A stretch of 50,550 nucleotides of DNA from Treponema sp. (lineage in GTDB: Bacteria > Spirochaetota > Spirochaetia > Treponematales > Treponemataceae), in contig JAFLSR010000015.1 of assembly GCA_022510845.1 (NCBI GenBank), positions 1-50,550 on the forward strand, read 5' to 3'. The position numbers were made by a program, and so were the translations under genes. This document shows positions 1 through 10,100 of the stretch, piece after piece; the stretch's first letter is position 1; each line of letters starts with the position of its first letter. The notes beneath the pieces are model-generated. The model searched no databases. It was not told the DNA's origin and was given only the letters and a program-made list of their open reading frames with translations.

Positions 1-110
1 GCCGGACAAACCGATCCGATGTCTTGACGCAGGATGTAGGTGCGTCTGAATAACGGCGGACGCGCCTACGGCAACCGCCCGCCTAAACGCGGAAAGGACT
101 TTCCGTTATG
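1..110 (+). other. Unassigned left edge, possible 3' end of an upstream gene
   Basis: All three plus-strand frames meet a stop within the first 55 bases, so an upstream coding region could end here, but I cannot choose the frame. A small hairpin GGAAAG-GA-CTTTCC lies near 90-105. The segment is followed by a terminator, which supports transcription entering from the left. Confidence 0.3.
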
Positions 111-122
111 AAAACAAAAACA

Positions 123-165
123 GAGGAGGCCTGCGCTTTTTTTGGCGCGCGGGTCTCCTTTTTTT
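123..165 (+). terminator. Intrinsic terminator
   Basis: A G+C-rich imperfect stem (arms near 123-136 and 147-158) around a T-rich loop is followed by seven T. It would end transcription coming from beyond the left edge of the window. Confidence 0.65.
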
Positions 166-213
166 GTCCATGCTGAAAAACGACCCCACTCGAAGCGCGC
201 GGCAGTTTACGAA

Positions 214-345
214 AATCTATCGAATAAACACGGCGAATCTATTCGATAGATGCAGTGAATCTATCGAATAGATGAGGTGCATCTATTCGATAAATGGGGC
301 GCGTTTATCGAATAGATTGGGGAAATCTATCAAGTAGATTTGGCG
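214..345. repeat. Tandem array of six 22-bp palindromic units
   Basis: Six consecutive 22-bp units start at 214, 236, 258, 280, 302 and 324. Each has a near-palindromic core of about 16 bp (type ATCTATTCGATAGAT) and a 6-bp G-rich linker. Core halves vary (ATCTATCG, ATCTATTC, GTTTATCG with AATAGAT, GATAGAT, AATAAAC and so on). The array lies beyond the 3' end of the minus-strand ATPase gene. The rest of 346-537 holds nothing I can call. Confidence 0.9.
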
Positions 346-537
346 CGGGCGTAAATCTAGATGAAGAATGGAAACCCTATGCTCTTGAAACCACTTTTCA
401 AAAAATACCAAAACAAAGAAAACAAATTTTCGTGCATTAGTTTTCTCCGCAAATGTTGCATGGCAAAATTGAAAATGCCATACCATCAAAACGGCGGATG
501 TGGTTCTTGCTCTGCGAGGAAGTTCTTGTCAAACACT

Positions 538-3500
538 TTACTCATCAGTTTCTTCAATATCCTCTGTATCTGAAACTGTATCATTCTTAGATTTCTCAAT
601 TATTTTTTTTAATGCAATTATATGCCTATCGGAAAAGAGTATTTCTTCTTCCTTATCAAGATTGACTTTAAAGCGTTTTATTGAATTTTGGCTACGTCGT
701 ATTCTGTCATACAAATCCTTTTTTTTATCTTCGTCAGGCTGATAATAGACTTTCATTTTTGCAGAACATACTGGACATAACGCAATATAGTTCCATAACA
801 CTTCTTTCTGTATTAACTTCTTATGAAACAACTGCACCACTTCAAAATAATCTCCATTGTTCTTGTCCTTAAAGGGCATACGATTCTTGCATATTTGACA
901 ATGAAGCACGTTGTCTCCGTCAATGCAATTACTTCGTAAAAAACGTTCGGCTAATTTTTTTTGACCATTATTTATACGTATACTTCTATAACGTTTCTCA
1001 AAGGTAATATCACTGGCAGAATTGAAGTTATCACTCGTTTTGTCCTTTATGCGTTCCTTGTCAATTACATCACTTAAAAAGAAGCCGTCCTCGATTCTTG
1101 ATTCCAAATCTTCTTTTAAAGCCTGCATATAATCTTCAAGATATGCTGCTGAGACACCTTTGAGTTTCAACTCTCTGATAATGTCAACAAAGCCTATATC
1201 CAAACCGATTGATTCCAGAATCTCATTCTCTTTCTGTTGCTGTTCACTTTGCTGTCGTTCTTTTTTACCAAAATTGATGGCATGAAACCAGTCTTTTATG
1301 TTCGGGTTTTCGATTTGTTTTTTATACTTATGAGGAATCCGCGACAAAAACGCATCTTCTGGTTTTTCAAAATATTGCCTTCCATCGGAAACTTGCAGAA
1401 CCCACGCATTATTGCATAAATCTACTACAATATGAGAAGGATAATGCTTTGCTTGATATTTTTGCGCGGAGCTATATGTGCATATTCTCCACTTTTGGAG
1501 CGCATTCTGCAAAAATGACAGAATCATTTCAAAGGCTTCTTCATTCTGTGGACTCCTCAAAAAGTTGTCTAGATATAGTATCTCATAATCTTCATCTGTT
1601 TTAATAGCATTCCCACCATAGACTTTTTCAGAATTTGCTCGTATTTGACACCAAAAAGGATTGTATTTACAAGACATTTCCCAAACAGGTAAAGAAGTAT
1701 TTATGCCCAATTCTTTAAGAAAATCCAAAAAATCTGAAAGCTCCTTGTCGCTTTTAAAAAGTTTTTTATAATCTGGATCTAACTTATGGATAAAACATTT
1801 TTCAGTTCTTGAGTTGTGATAATCGTAATAAATTGAAAGGTTTTTTACATCGCCGCCGAATTCTTCCGGCAAATAAAACCACTCGGGATCGCCCCAAACA
1901 CCTTCATCAGAACAAAGAATCTTATACTCTTTTACGACATCGACGATAGTATTGTCTTTCTGATATATTTTATAAAAATCAACTATATCATTCAAAGACT
2001 TGTCCTGCTTCTGTTCAAATTCCTTGCAGAGAGCTTGAACCATATCTGTTGTTTTGTATTCTTCAATTTCCAGCTCTTCTCTAAAAAAATAATTCAAATC
2101 AGTTTTGGTCTGTTTGCTGTTCAGGACTTTGGAATTGACGAAATGAATACTTTGAGATGTAACGCCCAAAATAGAACCTGATAAATAACAATCCTTAAAC
2201 GCATAGAGTTTCTTGTCATTGCAGTAGCACAAACGCAGGGCAGATATTGAATCCAGTGACAAATCATCAAGAATTCGCCACCAGGATGAAGTCATCAATG
2301 TATACAGTCTTACGAACCACGAGACATCTCGGGTCTCAAACAAGCCAATTATGTTTGAATAAGTCTCTTGGGATTTTCCTTTTATCGCAATCAGTTGGCT
2401 CAAAAAATCTGCAATTCTATATTCTTTGATTTGCAATGAGATAAGAAAATTGTAATCCCTCTTGTTTTGCATCGGATTCTTGACCCAATATAACGTTTGA
2501 GCCGAATCATATAGCATTGAAAGATCTTTATCGCTTAAAAGTTGCTGGATATTATGAAAACCAATGAACTTGTTCTTTCCGTCTTGATAACTTCCATCCG
2601 TCATCAGCACATACGGATTGTTCAAAAAGAAATCAATGATTTTATCTCTTATGACTTCGAATTGGCCTAGATTATTATCATCTTCCATATTTGGAAGGGA
2701 TCTATACAAGTCTAAATCTACCAGTCCATCAGATTTCAGTTCTTTCATTGATTCGCAAATCAACGAGCCGATTTCTTTGATGACAGAACTGTTTGCCTCG
2801 TCTTCCCGCAATTTCTCTCTATCGACAGTGAGCGCGAATGGTGCGTGTATATGAAAGCAAAACCTTTTCTGCTCTGATTTACAGGGGAAATATGTGAATA
2901 TTCTGCCACAGGGAGCATCATTCATGAGTATTGGCTTTATCTTCCATCTTTTATCCCATTTCGTACATTCCATTTTGAAAGCAACGGCTACTGTTATTTC
3001 TTTTTCTTTGCCATCTTCATCTGTAATCTTTATCGATTTAAAAAATCTTTTATAAAAAAGCTGCTCTCTTTCAATCATAACTACATTACCATGGAAGCAT
3101 CCTTTCTTAACTTTTCTAAGAATTCGACATACATTATTTGGACAATCATCTTCCTTGCAAGAATCTATGCGTTTTAGAATTATCGTTTCAGTGCCTATTG
3201 TACAATTGATTTCCGCTATATTCCGCAAGAACAATAAGACTTCGGCTTCCAAATCATGTAAAGAAGAATTTATTTCATCATAACACTTCTGCTTGTCCCG
3301 TGTTCCATTGAATGGAAGAATTATCACGGTCTTTTCTTTGTCAGCATTTATGAGCGCGGGAATGACTTTGGGAACAAACAAATCATCGATTTTAAAATGA
3401 TGCTCGCCAGAATGAATTTCCGGAGATGCCGTGTACTCAAAAACAGATTTAAATCCGATTCCAAATTTTCCAATTGAGTTACCATTATCTTCTTTTGTGC

Positions 3501-3789
3501 TGTCACCTATGCTGGTAATAGAATCTATATCATTAATATCAAATTGTCGTGTACCATTGTGCTCAAAAATAAGTTTGTCACTTTCAAGTTTGAAGTTTAC
3601 AGAAGTGGCGAAAACATCTTCCGCATTTTGCAAAAGTTCAAAAACAAAATGGCCTGAAGAAGTGTATAGTTTTGTCAGGGTATTTTTTATTCCCTCAAAC
3701 ATATTCTGTTCTTTGGTCTCATTAACCCAAGAACGTCTTTTTTGCTCCAATTCTTCTATGGTTTTAAATTTTGATTCCCTTTTTGCCAT
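538..3789 (-). CDS. Sacsin-like GHKL ATPase with C-terminal HNH-like zinc module
   Basis: Large protein of 1083 aa. The N-terminus carries a GHKL (Hsp90/sacsin-type) ATP-binding fold: N-box ELLQNAED at about 51-58, HNG at 77-79 and the glycine loop GKFGIGFKSVF at 107-117. The middle 800 residues are not recognised. Near the C-terminus CQIC (964-967) and CPVC (1005-1008) enclose an Asn, the layout of a treble-clef HNH domain, but the usual His pair is EVVQ here, so nuclease activity is doubtful. I chose the ATG at 3789 rather than an earlier in-frame ATG at 3819: it lies one base after the helicase stop with GGAG about 11 nt upstream. It is the second gene of a two-gene unit with the SNF2 helicase. 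A 60-base sample (2041-2100) is 27% G+C against 60% in gltB, suggesting transfer. A role in phage or plasmid defence is inference from this pairing. Confidence 0.8.
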   Translation of the reverse strand: MAKRESKFKTIEELEQKRRSWVNETKEQNMFEGIKNTLTKLYTSSGHFVFELLQNAEDVFATSVNFKLESDKLIFEHNGTRQFDINDIDSITSIGDSTKEDNGNSIGKFGIGFKSVFEYTASPEIHSGEHHFKIDDLFVPKVIPALINADKEKTVIILPFNGTRDKQKCYDEINSSLHDLEAEVLLFLRNIAEINCTIGTETIILKRIDSCKEDDCPNNVCRILRKVKKGCFHGNVVMIEREQLFYKRFFKSIKITDEDGKEKEITVAVAFKMECTKWDKRWKIKPILMNDAPCGRIFTYFPCKSEQKRFCFHIHAPFALTVDREKLREDEANSSVIKEIGSLICESMKELKSDGLVDLDLYRSLPNMEDDNNLGQFEVIRDKIIDFFLNNPYVLMTDGSYQDGKNKFIGFHNIQQLLSDKDLSMLYDSAQTLYWVKNPMQNKRDYNFLISLQIKEYRIADFLSQLIAIKGKSQETYSNIIGLFETRDVSWFVRLYTLMTSSWWRILDDLSLDSISALRLCYCNDKKLYAFKDCYLSGSILGVTSQSIHFVNSKVLNSKQTKTDLNYFFREELEIEEYKTTDMVQALCKEFEQKQDKSLNDIVDFYKIYQKDNTIVDVVKEYKILCSDEGVWGDPEWFYLPEEFGGDVKNLSIYYDYHNSRTEKCFIHKLDPDYKKLFKSDKELSDFLDFLKELGINTSLPVWEMSCKYNPFWCQIRANSEKVYGGNAIKTDEDYEILYLDNFLRSPQNEEAFEMILSFLQNALQKWRICTYSSAQKYQAKHYPSHIVVDLCNNAWVLQVSDGRQYFEKPEDAFLSRIPHKYKKQIENPNIKDWFHAINFGKKERQQSEQQQKENEILESIGLDIGFVDIIRELKLKGVSAAYLEDYMQALKEDLESRIEDGFFLSDVIDKERIKDKTSDNFNSASDITFEKRYRSIRINNGQKKLAERFLRSNCIDGDNVLHCQICKNRMPFKDKNNGDYFEVVQLFHKKLIQKEVLWNYIALCPVCSAKMKVYYQPDEDKKKDLYDRIRRSQNSIKRFKVNLDKEEEILFSDRHIIALKKIIEKSKNDTVSDTEDIEETDE

Positions 3790-3790
3790 T

Positions 3791-6700
3791 TTACTGATTC
3801 TCCAATTGTATAATTCCATATATTAGAGTTTTAAAATGAATGTCAACAGTATTCATTTTTTCTTCAAGCTCTTTTACTTTTCGGTTATAGTTATCAATGC
3901 AATGCTCTAATTGACTTCTTTTCATCAGTTTTATTTTATCATCAGTTGTTTCAGAAAGAGTCGCCTCAACAGAGAGTTTTTCAGCCCTGAAACTGGTCTC
4001 CAAACTACGTTTCTTGAAATTGATAATCTTGCGAGTCTTTTCTATGAAATTTTCTTTCTCTGATTCCCACTTTTTTTGATGTATTGTATTCAACTTTTCC
4101 CATGAATCCCTTGCAGGATTAAGAGTGGAAGACAGATTTGTAGCCAGTGGCAATTGGTTTTCTATGATCCTTTCCAGTTCACGAGAATCCGCAACAACCA
4201 CAATTTTTGTGTCTGTTGAAATGCCGGAGTATTTCCATTGATATACCATAAAATAATGCTCGGAATTATCTGCGACAAAAGAATCCGTTCCCGATTTGTC
4301 TGGCTTGATAAAAATATAGCGCGGTCTGGATATATCGATTATTTGCGCGGCCTGCCTTACCAAAGGATGCTGAACGTTTATCAACGTGCATTTTTCATTG
4401 CTGGAGTTTTCGTTAGAATTAAAGGAAATTGTTAAATATTGGTCGCCTTTTTTGAGCCATCGATTCCAATCCAAGTTTGCACCTGTGTTTTTGACACCTA
4501 ATTTCTTATAATCAGATAATAAGATTTCTTTTAATTCTTTTGAGATTCGCAGATGATGTAAAGTTTTGTCTGTATTAATTTCAAATTGATTTAATCCGAT
4601 ATACTCTAAATAGTATTTTACTAATAACTCAAGTTCTTTTGGAGAAGACCAGATGTTTGTGGCATCTTCAATATCTTCCTCCAAATCTTTTCCATTTATT
4701 TTTATTCCAAGCAAATTATACTGTTCATTTTCCAGTCTTTCATTTTCCTGGATTAAACGAATTTTATTGTCTGCGAGCTGCTGAAGTTTTAATTCCTGTT
4801 CTGATTTTGTCAGTTCAAAAGAATTGGTAATGTGCTCTATTTCTTCTGTAATTTCCCCAAGAATCCCCTCACAGTCTCCTATTGAATTTTCAAAGACACC
4901 GATTCGCATCAAACAGCGGTCAAAGACAATCTGGTCTATAGTTCCTTCTGTAATCATATTCACAATGACAACGGCTTCGCTTTTCTGGCCATTACGGTCA
5001 ATACGACCTATGCGCTGTTCAACTTTCATAGGATTCCAAGGCAAATCATAGTTGACCATATAATCGCAGAACTGATAGTCCAAGCCTTCACAACCGACTT
5101 CCGAAAAAAGCATAACGTCCAATGCGTTCTCATCGGCTTTGTCAAGGACAAATCTTTTTCTTAAGGCACGGCGCTCATCATCCGGAACATCACCGTGTAT
5201 GACAGCGACACGGTAGTTCTCTTTTTCAAGTTTTTTAAGCAAATAGGACAATGTATGCCTGAATGTACTGAAAATAATTATCTTATTTTTTTCCATTTTT
5301 TGTTTTTCTTTTATAGTGTCCAAAAGGCTTTCGAACTTCGGGTCTTTATCCGTAAGTTTTTCGGCTTCCTGTTTTAATGAGATGAAATTGTCTTTTACTT
5401 TATCTATGACTTCTTTTAATATCTCCCCATCTGCCTCACAGTACGCTTCCAAGATTGCGGATATATTTCTGCTCATTATTTGGTCAAGAAGCGGAATCAT
5501 TCCGAAAATACAGCTTGAACATTGCCTCTCAAGCATATTCATCATAAATGCAACATTTGGACCATGCAAAAGATGCATGACTTCTTTTTCTGTTTCTAAT
5601 AAGTGGGTATAGAAAGTGTATTGCTGTTCAGTAAATTCACAGCGAACAGTCTGAGGCTTGCGCAAAGTAAAATTGCCGATGTCTCTGCGGCGGGTTCTGT
5701 TGATTATAGTACTGAATGTATTTAATTGTTCTATTTCGGTGATTAACCGAACTCGATTTTCTTCTGATAATTTAGGATTCAATAGTTTTTGTTTTAATTC
5801 TTCAAATTCAGGATTGTTATGGAAAGCACTTGTTCCCCATTGTGTGTTTTCTGCCTCTTCAAGCAGCGATGCCGCTTCCCTTTGCCAATTATCTTTTTTA
5901 CCTCTTATTACGGATGCTGCCTTATTTATATACTGATTTGGTTCAAGCATCTTATTAAAAGACGGTCTGTCAATAATCAAATCAGGTCTCAATGAATTGA
6001 GTAAAACAAACAAATCATCGTTGCCCAGTTCAAGCGGAGTTGCGGTCAGAAAAACCGCCGCATCCGCGTTTTGGACAAAATAATTGACAACCTTATTTCT
6101 GCTTGTCGCCGGATTTTTTATATGATGTGCCTCATCAACAATGACTAAATCAAAATGCGGAGGAGGGTCTAAAGACAGCAAGCCTTTATGTTTTGTATTC
6201 GTTCCTTTCTTAATGCCAGTCAAAAGTTCGTCATCAAAAAGCGAATAGGGAATGATGCACCTCTTAAAACGCGACGGCCAATCGCCGTTCATGTCAGTGT
6301 CTTCAATACAGAAACGCAGGTCATTGCCATTTAAGGGCATGAACTCTTCATCAAAGCGTTTTAATTCCTCCTCCCATTTCCGTTCAGAAATCAATGGCTT
6401 CGGACAGATAATAGCAACAGATTCAACGTCTTTCCTTGCTTCCAATTCCTTTAGTATAAGCTCAGCCTCAATCGTCTTTCCTACACCTACACTGTCTGCA
6501 ATCAATATTCTTGGCTCATCGGATTTTATGAACTTAAGAACCGGGCGATACTGATATGGAATATATGAGATTTTCCCAGAATTAAGAGAAAAAAGAGATG
6601 AGCGATTAGGCTCTCGGATTTCTGTTGCCGCCATATATGTATGACAGTCCGTGTAATCCGAAAACTCTATAATCGACCTCGCCTCGTCAGACACATCAAG

Positions 6701-6841
6701 AAGTTGCGATGGATAAAAAGTTTTGACTTCCCCATCAATAAAGACTGAATAAATACCGTCATCGGAAATCGCTGTGATAGCGCCTTTCCTTGAAGAATCT
6801 GATTTTAAGCAAATCACTTGTCCGACTTTAAAATTATACAT
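3791..6841 (-). CDS. SNF2/RapA-type superfamily II helicase
   Basis: 1016 aa. Residues 1-55 resemble a small SH3/KOW-like barrel as in RapA. Then come IPYQYRP (94-100), motif I SVGVGKTIEA (117-126), DEAH (236-239), TATP (266-269), and a helicase C-terminal lobe with IIIFSTF, HGDVPDDERR, GCEGLDYQ and motif VI QRIGRIDRNGQ at about 510-640. The last 300 residues are coiled-coil rich. It should translocate on or remodel nucleic acid using ATP. The stop codon nearly touches the ATPase start, so the two are translationally linked. The ATG has no Shine-Dalgarno site, and a promoter places its +1 at the start codon. It resembles helicases of defence systems such as DISARM DrmD in general type, but no DISARM partner is present. 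Confidence 0.88.
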   Translation of the reverse strand: MYNFKVGQVICLKSDSSRKGAITAISDDGIYSVFIDGEVKTFYPSQLLDVSDEARSIIEFSDYTDCHTYMAATEIREPNRSSLFSLNSGKISYIPYQYRPVLKFIKSDEPRILIADSVGVGKTIEAELILKELEARKDVESVAIICPKPLISERKWEEELKRFDEEFMPLNGNDLRFCIEDTDMNGDWPSRFKRCIIPYSLFDDELLTGIKKGTNTKHKGLLSLDPPPHFDLVIVDEAHHIKNPATSRNKVVNYFVQNADAAVFLTATPLELGNDDLFVLLNSLRPDLIIDRPSFNKMLEPNQYINKAASVIRGKKDNWQREAASLLEEAENTQWGTSAFHNNPEFEELKQKLLNPKLSEENRVRLITEIEQLNTFSTIINRTRRRDIGNFTLRKPQTVRCEFTEQQYTFYTHLLETEKEVMHLLHGPNVAFMMNMLERQCSSCIFGMIPLLDQIMSRNISAILEAYCEADGEILKEVIDKVKDNFISLKQEAEKLTDKDPKFESLLDTIKEKQKMEKNKIIIFSTFRHTLSYLLKKLEKENYRVAVIHGDVPDDERRALRKRFVLDKADENALDVMLFSEVGCEGLDYQFCDYMVNYDLPWNPMKVEQRIGRIDRNGQKSEAVVIVNMITEGTIDQIVFDRCLMRIGVFENSIGDCEGILGEITEEIEHITNSFELTKSEQELKLQQLADNKIRLIQENERLENEQYNLLGIKINGKDLEEDIEDATNIWSSPKELELLVKYYLEYIGLNQFEINTDKTLHHLRISKELKEILLSDYKKLGVKNTGANLDWNRWLKKGDQYLTISFNSNENSSNEKCTLINVQHPLVRQAAQIIDISRPRYIFIKPDKSGTDSFVADNSEHYFMVYQWKYSGISTDTKIVVVADSRELERIIENQLPLATNLSSTLNPARDSWEKLNTIHQKKWESEKENFIEKTRKIINFKKRSLETSFRAEKLSVEATLSETTDDKIKLMKRSQLEHCIDNYNRKVKELEEKMNTVDIHFKTLIYGIIQLENQ

Positions 6842-6847
6842 TTTGTT

Positions 6848-6875
6848 ATTATAGCACGAATTTTTAAATTTACAA
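6848..6875 (-). promoter_or_regulatory. Promoter of the helicase-ATPase unit, leaderless type
   Basis: On the minus strand TTGTAA (6875-6870), 16-bp spacer, TATAAT (6853-6848), then 6 nt to the ATG at 6841. The predicted start of transcription coincides with the start codon. Confidence 0.7.
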
Positions 6876-6899
6876 TATTTCTAATTTCCCCAATTTCTA

Positions 6900-6928
6900 T
6901 TGACAAAATTTCCAAAAAATGCTATCGT
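6900..6928 (+). promoter_or_regulatory. gltB promoter
   Basis: TTGACA (6900-6905), 17-bp spacer, TATCGT (6923-6928). Transcription would start near 6935 and give gltB a leader of about 190 nt. Confidence 0.55.
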
Positions 6929-6942
6929 AAATCCACTGTGGC

Positions 6943-7009
6943 AAAGGCGCTGCGGACAAAGGTTTTGGGAATTCCGTTTTCAGAATTTTTGTCCGTTGTG
7001 CCTTTTTTT
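6943..7009 (+). terminator. Intrinsic terminator in the gltB leader (attenuator or small RNA end)
   Basis: The arms AAAGGC...CGGACAAA (6943-6960) and TTTGTCCG...GCCTTT (6988-7005) pair over about 18 positions with one clear mismatch and some G-U pairs, and a T tract follows (7003-7009). No plus-strand gene lies upstream, so the structure sits between the promoter at 6900 and gltB. An inner AATTC/GAATT stem fills the loop. It could be an attenuator, a riboswitch expression platform or the end of a roughly 75-nt RNA. I cannot match it to a known riboswitch. Confidence 0.6.
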
Positions 7010-7123
7010 GTTTAAAGTCGAATCAAGTTCGCGCTTGCGTTCGGACTTGCGATTATATGTGCGCGGCTGGAACAATTTGCTTGTCGCCAGATTCTTCAAA
7101 CTGAGTTTGAGTCCTAGGAGAAG

Positions 7124-10100
7124 ATGATGAACGGAAATTCTAAAACTTTGTACGAGCCTTCGTTTGAGCATGATTCGTGCGGAATCGGAGCGGTGGCGAA
7201 TATCGACGGGCACGCCTCGCACGCGATTGTGGACGACGCCCTTTCCATTGTCGAAAAACTTGAGCATCGCGCCGGAAAAGACGCGCAGGGAAAGACGGGC
7301 GATGGCGTTGGAATCCTCGTGCAAATCAGCCATGAATTTTTCAAGAAGGCGGCGGACGAAATCGGGATAAAACTTGCGGGCGAGCGCGACTACGGAATCG
7401 GAATGTTTTTCTTTCCCCAAGACAAATTGATGCAGTCGCAGGCAAAGAAAATGTTCGAGTATCTCTGCGAAAAAGAGGGAATGAAATTTTTGGCATGGCG
7501 CGAAGTTCCGATAAACGCCGATGTGCTTGGAGAACGCGCGCGCGAATGTATGCCGAGCATTTTCCAATGCTTCATCCAACGCCCTTCCGATGTGGAAAAA
7601 GGCTTGGACTTTGATCGCAAGCTTTACATCCTGCGCCGCCAATTCGAACAGACAAAATTCGAAACTTATGTGGCAAGCCTTTCGAGCCGCACGATTGTTT
7701 ACAAAGGAATGTTTTTGGTAAAGCAGCTCCGGACATTCTACCGCGACCTCCAGTCGCCCGATTTTTCTTCCGCGCTTGCAATCGTCCATTCGCGTTTTTC
7801 CACGAACACCACTCCAAGTTGGCGGCGCGCGCATCCCAACAGGTTCATCGCGCACAATGGCGAAATCAATACGATTCGCGGCAACGTGGACAGAATGCTC
7901 ACTCGCGAAGAAACTTTGTCCTCAAAAAATTTGAGCGAAGAGGAAATGCGAAAGATTCTTCCTGCCGTTGACGCAAGCGGTTCGGACTCCGCGATGCTCG
8001 ACAACACATTGGAATTTTTGACGATGAACGGAATGCCGCTTCCGCTCGCCGTGATGATTTGCATTCCCGAGCCTTGGAAAAACGACAAGGCGATGTATGC
8101 CGAAAAGCGCGATTTCTATCATTATTGGGCGACGATGATGGAGCCGTGGGACGGACCTGCCGCGATTCTTTTTTCCGATGGCGACATCCTCGGCGCGACG
8201 CTCGACCGCAATGGGCTGCGCCCAAGCCGCTACTATGTCACAAAAGACGGCAGGCTGATTCTTGCAAGCGAAGTGGGCGTTTTGGAAATCGATGAAAAGA
8301 ACATCGTGAAAAAGTCGCGGCTCGAACCCGGAAAAATTCTTTTGGTTGACACGGTTCAGAAAAAAATCATCAGCGACGAAGAAATCAAAAAAGAATATGC
8401 GGGCAATCATCCTTACGGCGAATGGCTCAGCCAAAATCTCGTGCACTTGCACGACATCAAAATCCCCAACAAAAAAATTCCTGTCTACACGCAGGAAGAG
8501 CGCGACAGAATGTACCGCGCGTTCGGCTGGAATTACGAAGATGTGAACGAAATGATTTTGCCGATGGCGAAAAACGGAAGCGAGCCAATCGCCGCGATGG
8601 GCGTGGACACCCCCCTCGCCGTGATGAGCGAAAAGCACCCCCCGCTTTTTTCTTATTTCAAGCAGCTCTTCGCGCAAGTCACGAATCCTCCGATTGATTC
8701 GCTTCGGGAAAAAATCGTCACTGACACTACGGTTTATTGCGGAAGCGACGGAAATATGCTCGAAGCGCAAGGCAAGAATTGCGGCGTGCTCGAAATCAAC
8801 AATCCGATTTTGACCGGCGTTGACATGATAAAAATCAAGGCGTTGAACACGGAACGCCTCAAAGCCGCCACGGTTTCGCTTTTGTATTACAAGAACACTT
8901 CGCTCAAGGACGCGCTTGACGAACTTTTCGTTTCGATTGAGCGCGGCTACAGGAACGGCGCGAACATCATCATCCTTTCGGATCGAGGCGTGGACGAAAA
9001 CCATGTCGCAATTCCTTCTCTTCTCGCAGTGAGCGCGGTGGAACAATATTTGATTCGCACGAAAAAGCGCACGGCGGTTTCGATAATTTTGGAAAGCGCG
9101 GAAGTGCGGAATGTCCATCAGGCTGCGATGATTTTGGGCTACGGCGCGCGCGCCGTCAATCCTTATTTGGCGCACGAATGCATCGCCGAGTTGATTGACC
9201 AAAAACTTTTGGACAAAGATTACCACACCGCAATCGATGACTACAACAACGCGCTTTTGAACGGCATCGTAAAAATTGCGGCAAAGATGGGAATCAGCGC
9301 GGTGCAGTCTTACCAGTCGGCGCAGATTTTCGAAGCCGTGGGCATTTCAAAAGAAGTAATCGACATTTATTTTACGAACACGGTGAGCCGCGTCGGAGGA
9401 ATCACGCTCAAAGAAATCGAAGAGGACGTGAACTTCCATCACAACAAGGCGTTCGATCCGCTCGGGCTTTCCGTCAATTCGCATCTCGACAGCGTGGGCG
9501 TGCACAAGATGCGGCGCGGCCCGACTTGCGAAGACCATCTGTATTCGCCGGAAACGATTGTCGCCTTGCAGGAAGCCACGCGCAATGGCGATTACGAAAG
9601 GTTCAAAGAATACACGAGTCTCGTGGATTCCACGGAGCATCCGCACACGCTCCGCGCGATGCTTGAATTCGATTTCCCCAGCGATGGCGGAATTCCGATT
9701 GAAGAAGTCGAGAGTGCGAGCGAAATCGTAAAGCGTTTCAAAACAGGCGCGATGAGTTACGGTTCGATTTCCGAAGAGGCGCACAAATGCATGGCGGAAG
9801 CGATGAACAATTTGGGCGGAAAAAGCAATTCGGGCGAGGGCGGCGAAAAGGTCGAACGACTTGGCTCGAAATTCAATTCGGCTATAAAGCAAGTGGCTTC
9901 GGGACGATTCGGCGTTACGGAAGAATATTTGCTTTCCGCAAAAGAAATCCAAATCAAAATGGCGCAGGGCGCGAAGCCCGGCGAAGGCGGCCACCTCCCG
10001 GGAAAAAAAGTCTATCCGTGGATTGCGCACACTCGCTACGCCACGCCGGGAGTTTCCCTGATTTCGCCGCCGCCCCATCACGACATTTATTCTATCGAAG

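Noticed and set aside
214..345. CRISPR array
   Set aside because: The repeats are contiguous 22-bp units with only 6-bp linkers and variable halves, there are no spacers, and no cas gene is nearby.
361..573. Short plus-strand frame between the array and the ATPase gene
   Set aside because: No ribosome site, overlaps the 3' end of the ATPase gene, and the translation has no recognisable features.
538..6841. DISARM, BREX or a Hachiman-type system
   Set aside because: The methyltransferase, DrmA/DrmB, PglX/PglZ and DUF1837 partners are all absent; only the general helicase type is similar.
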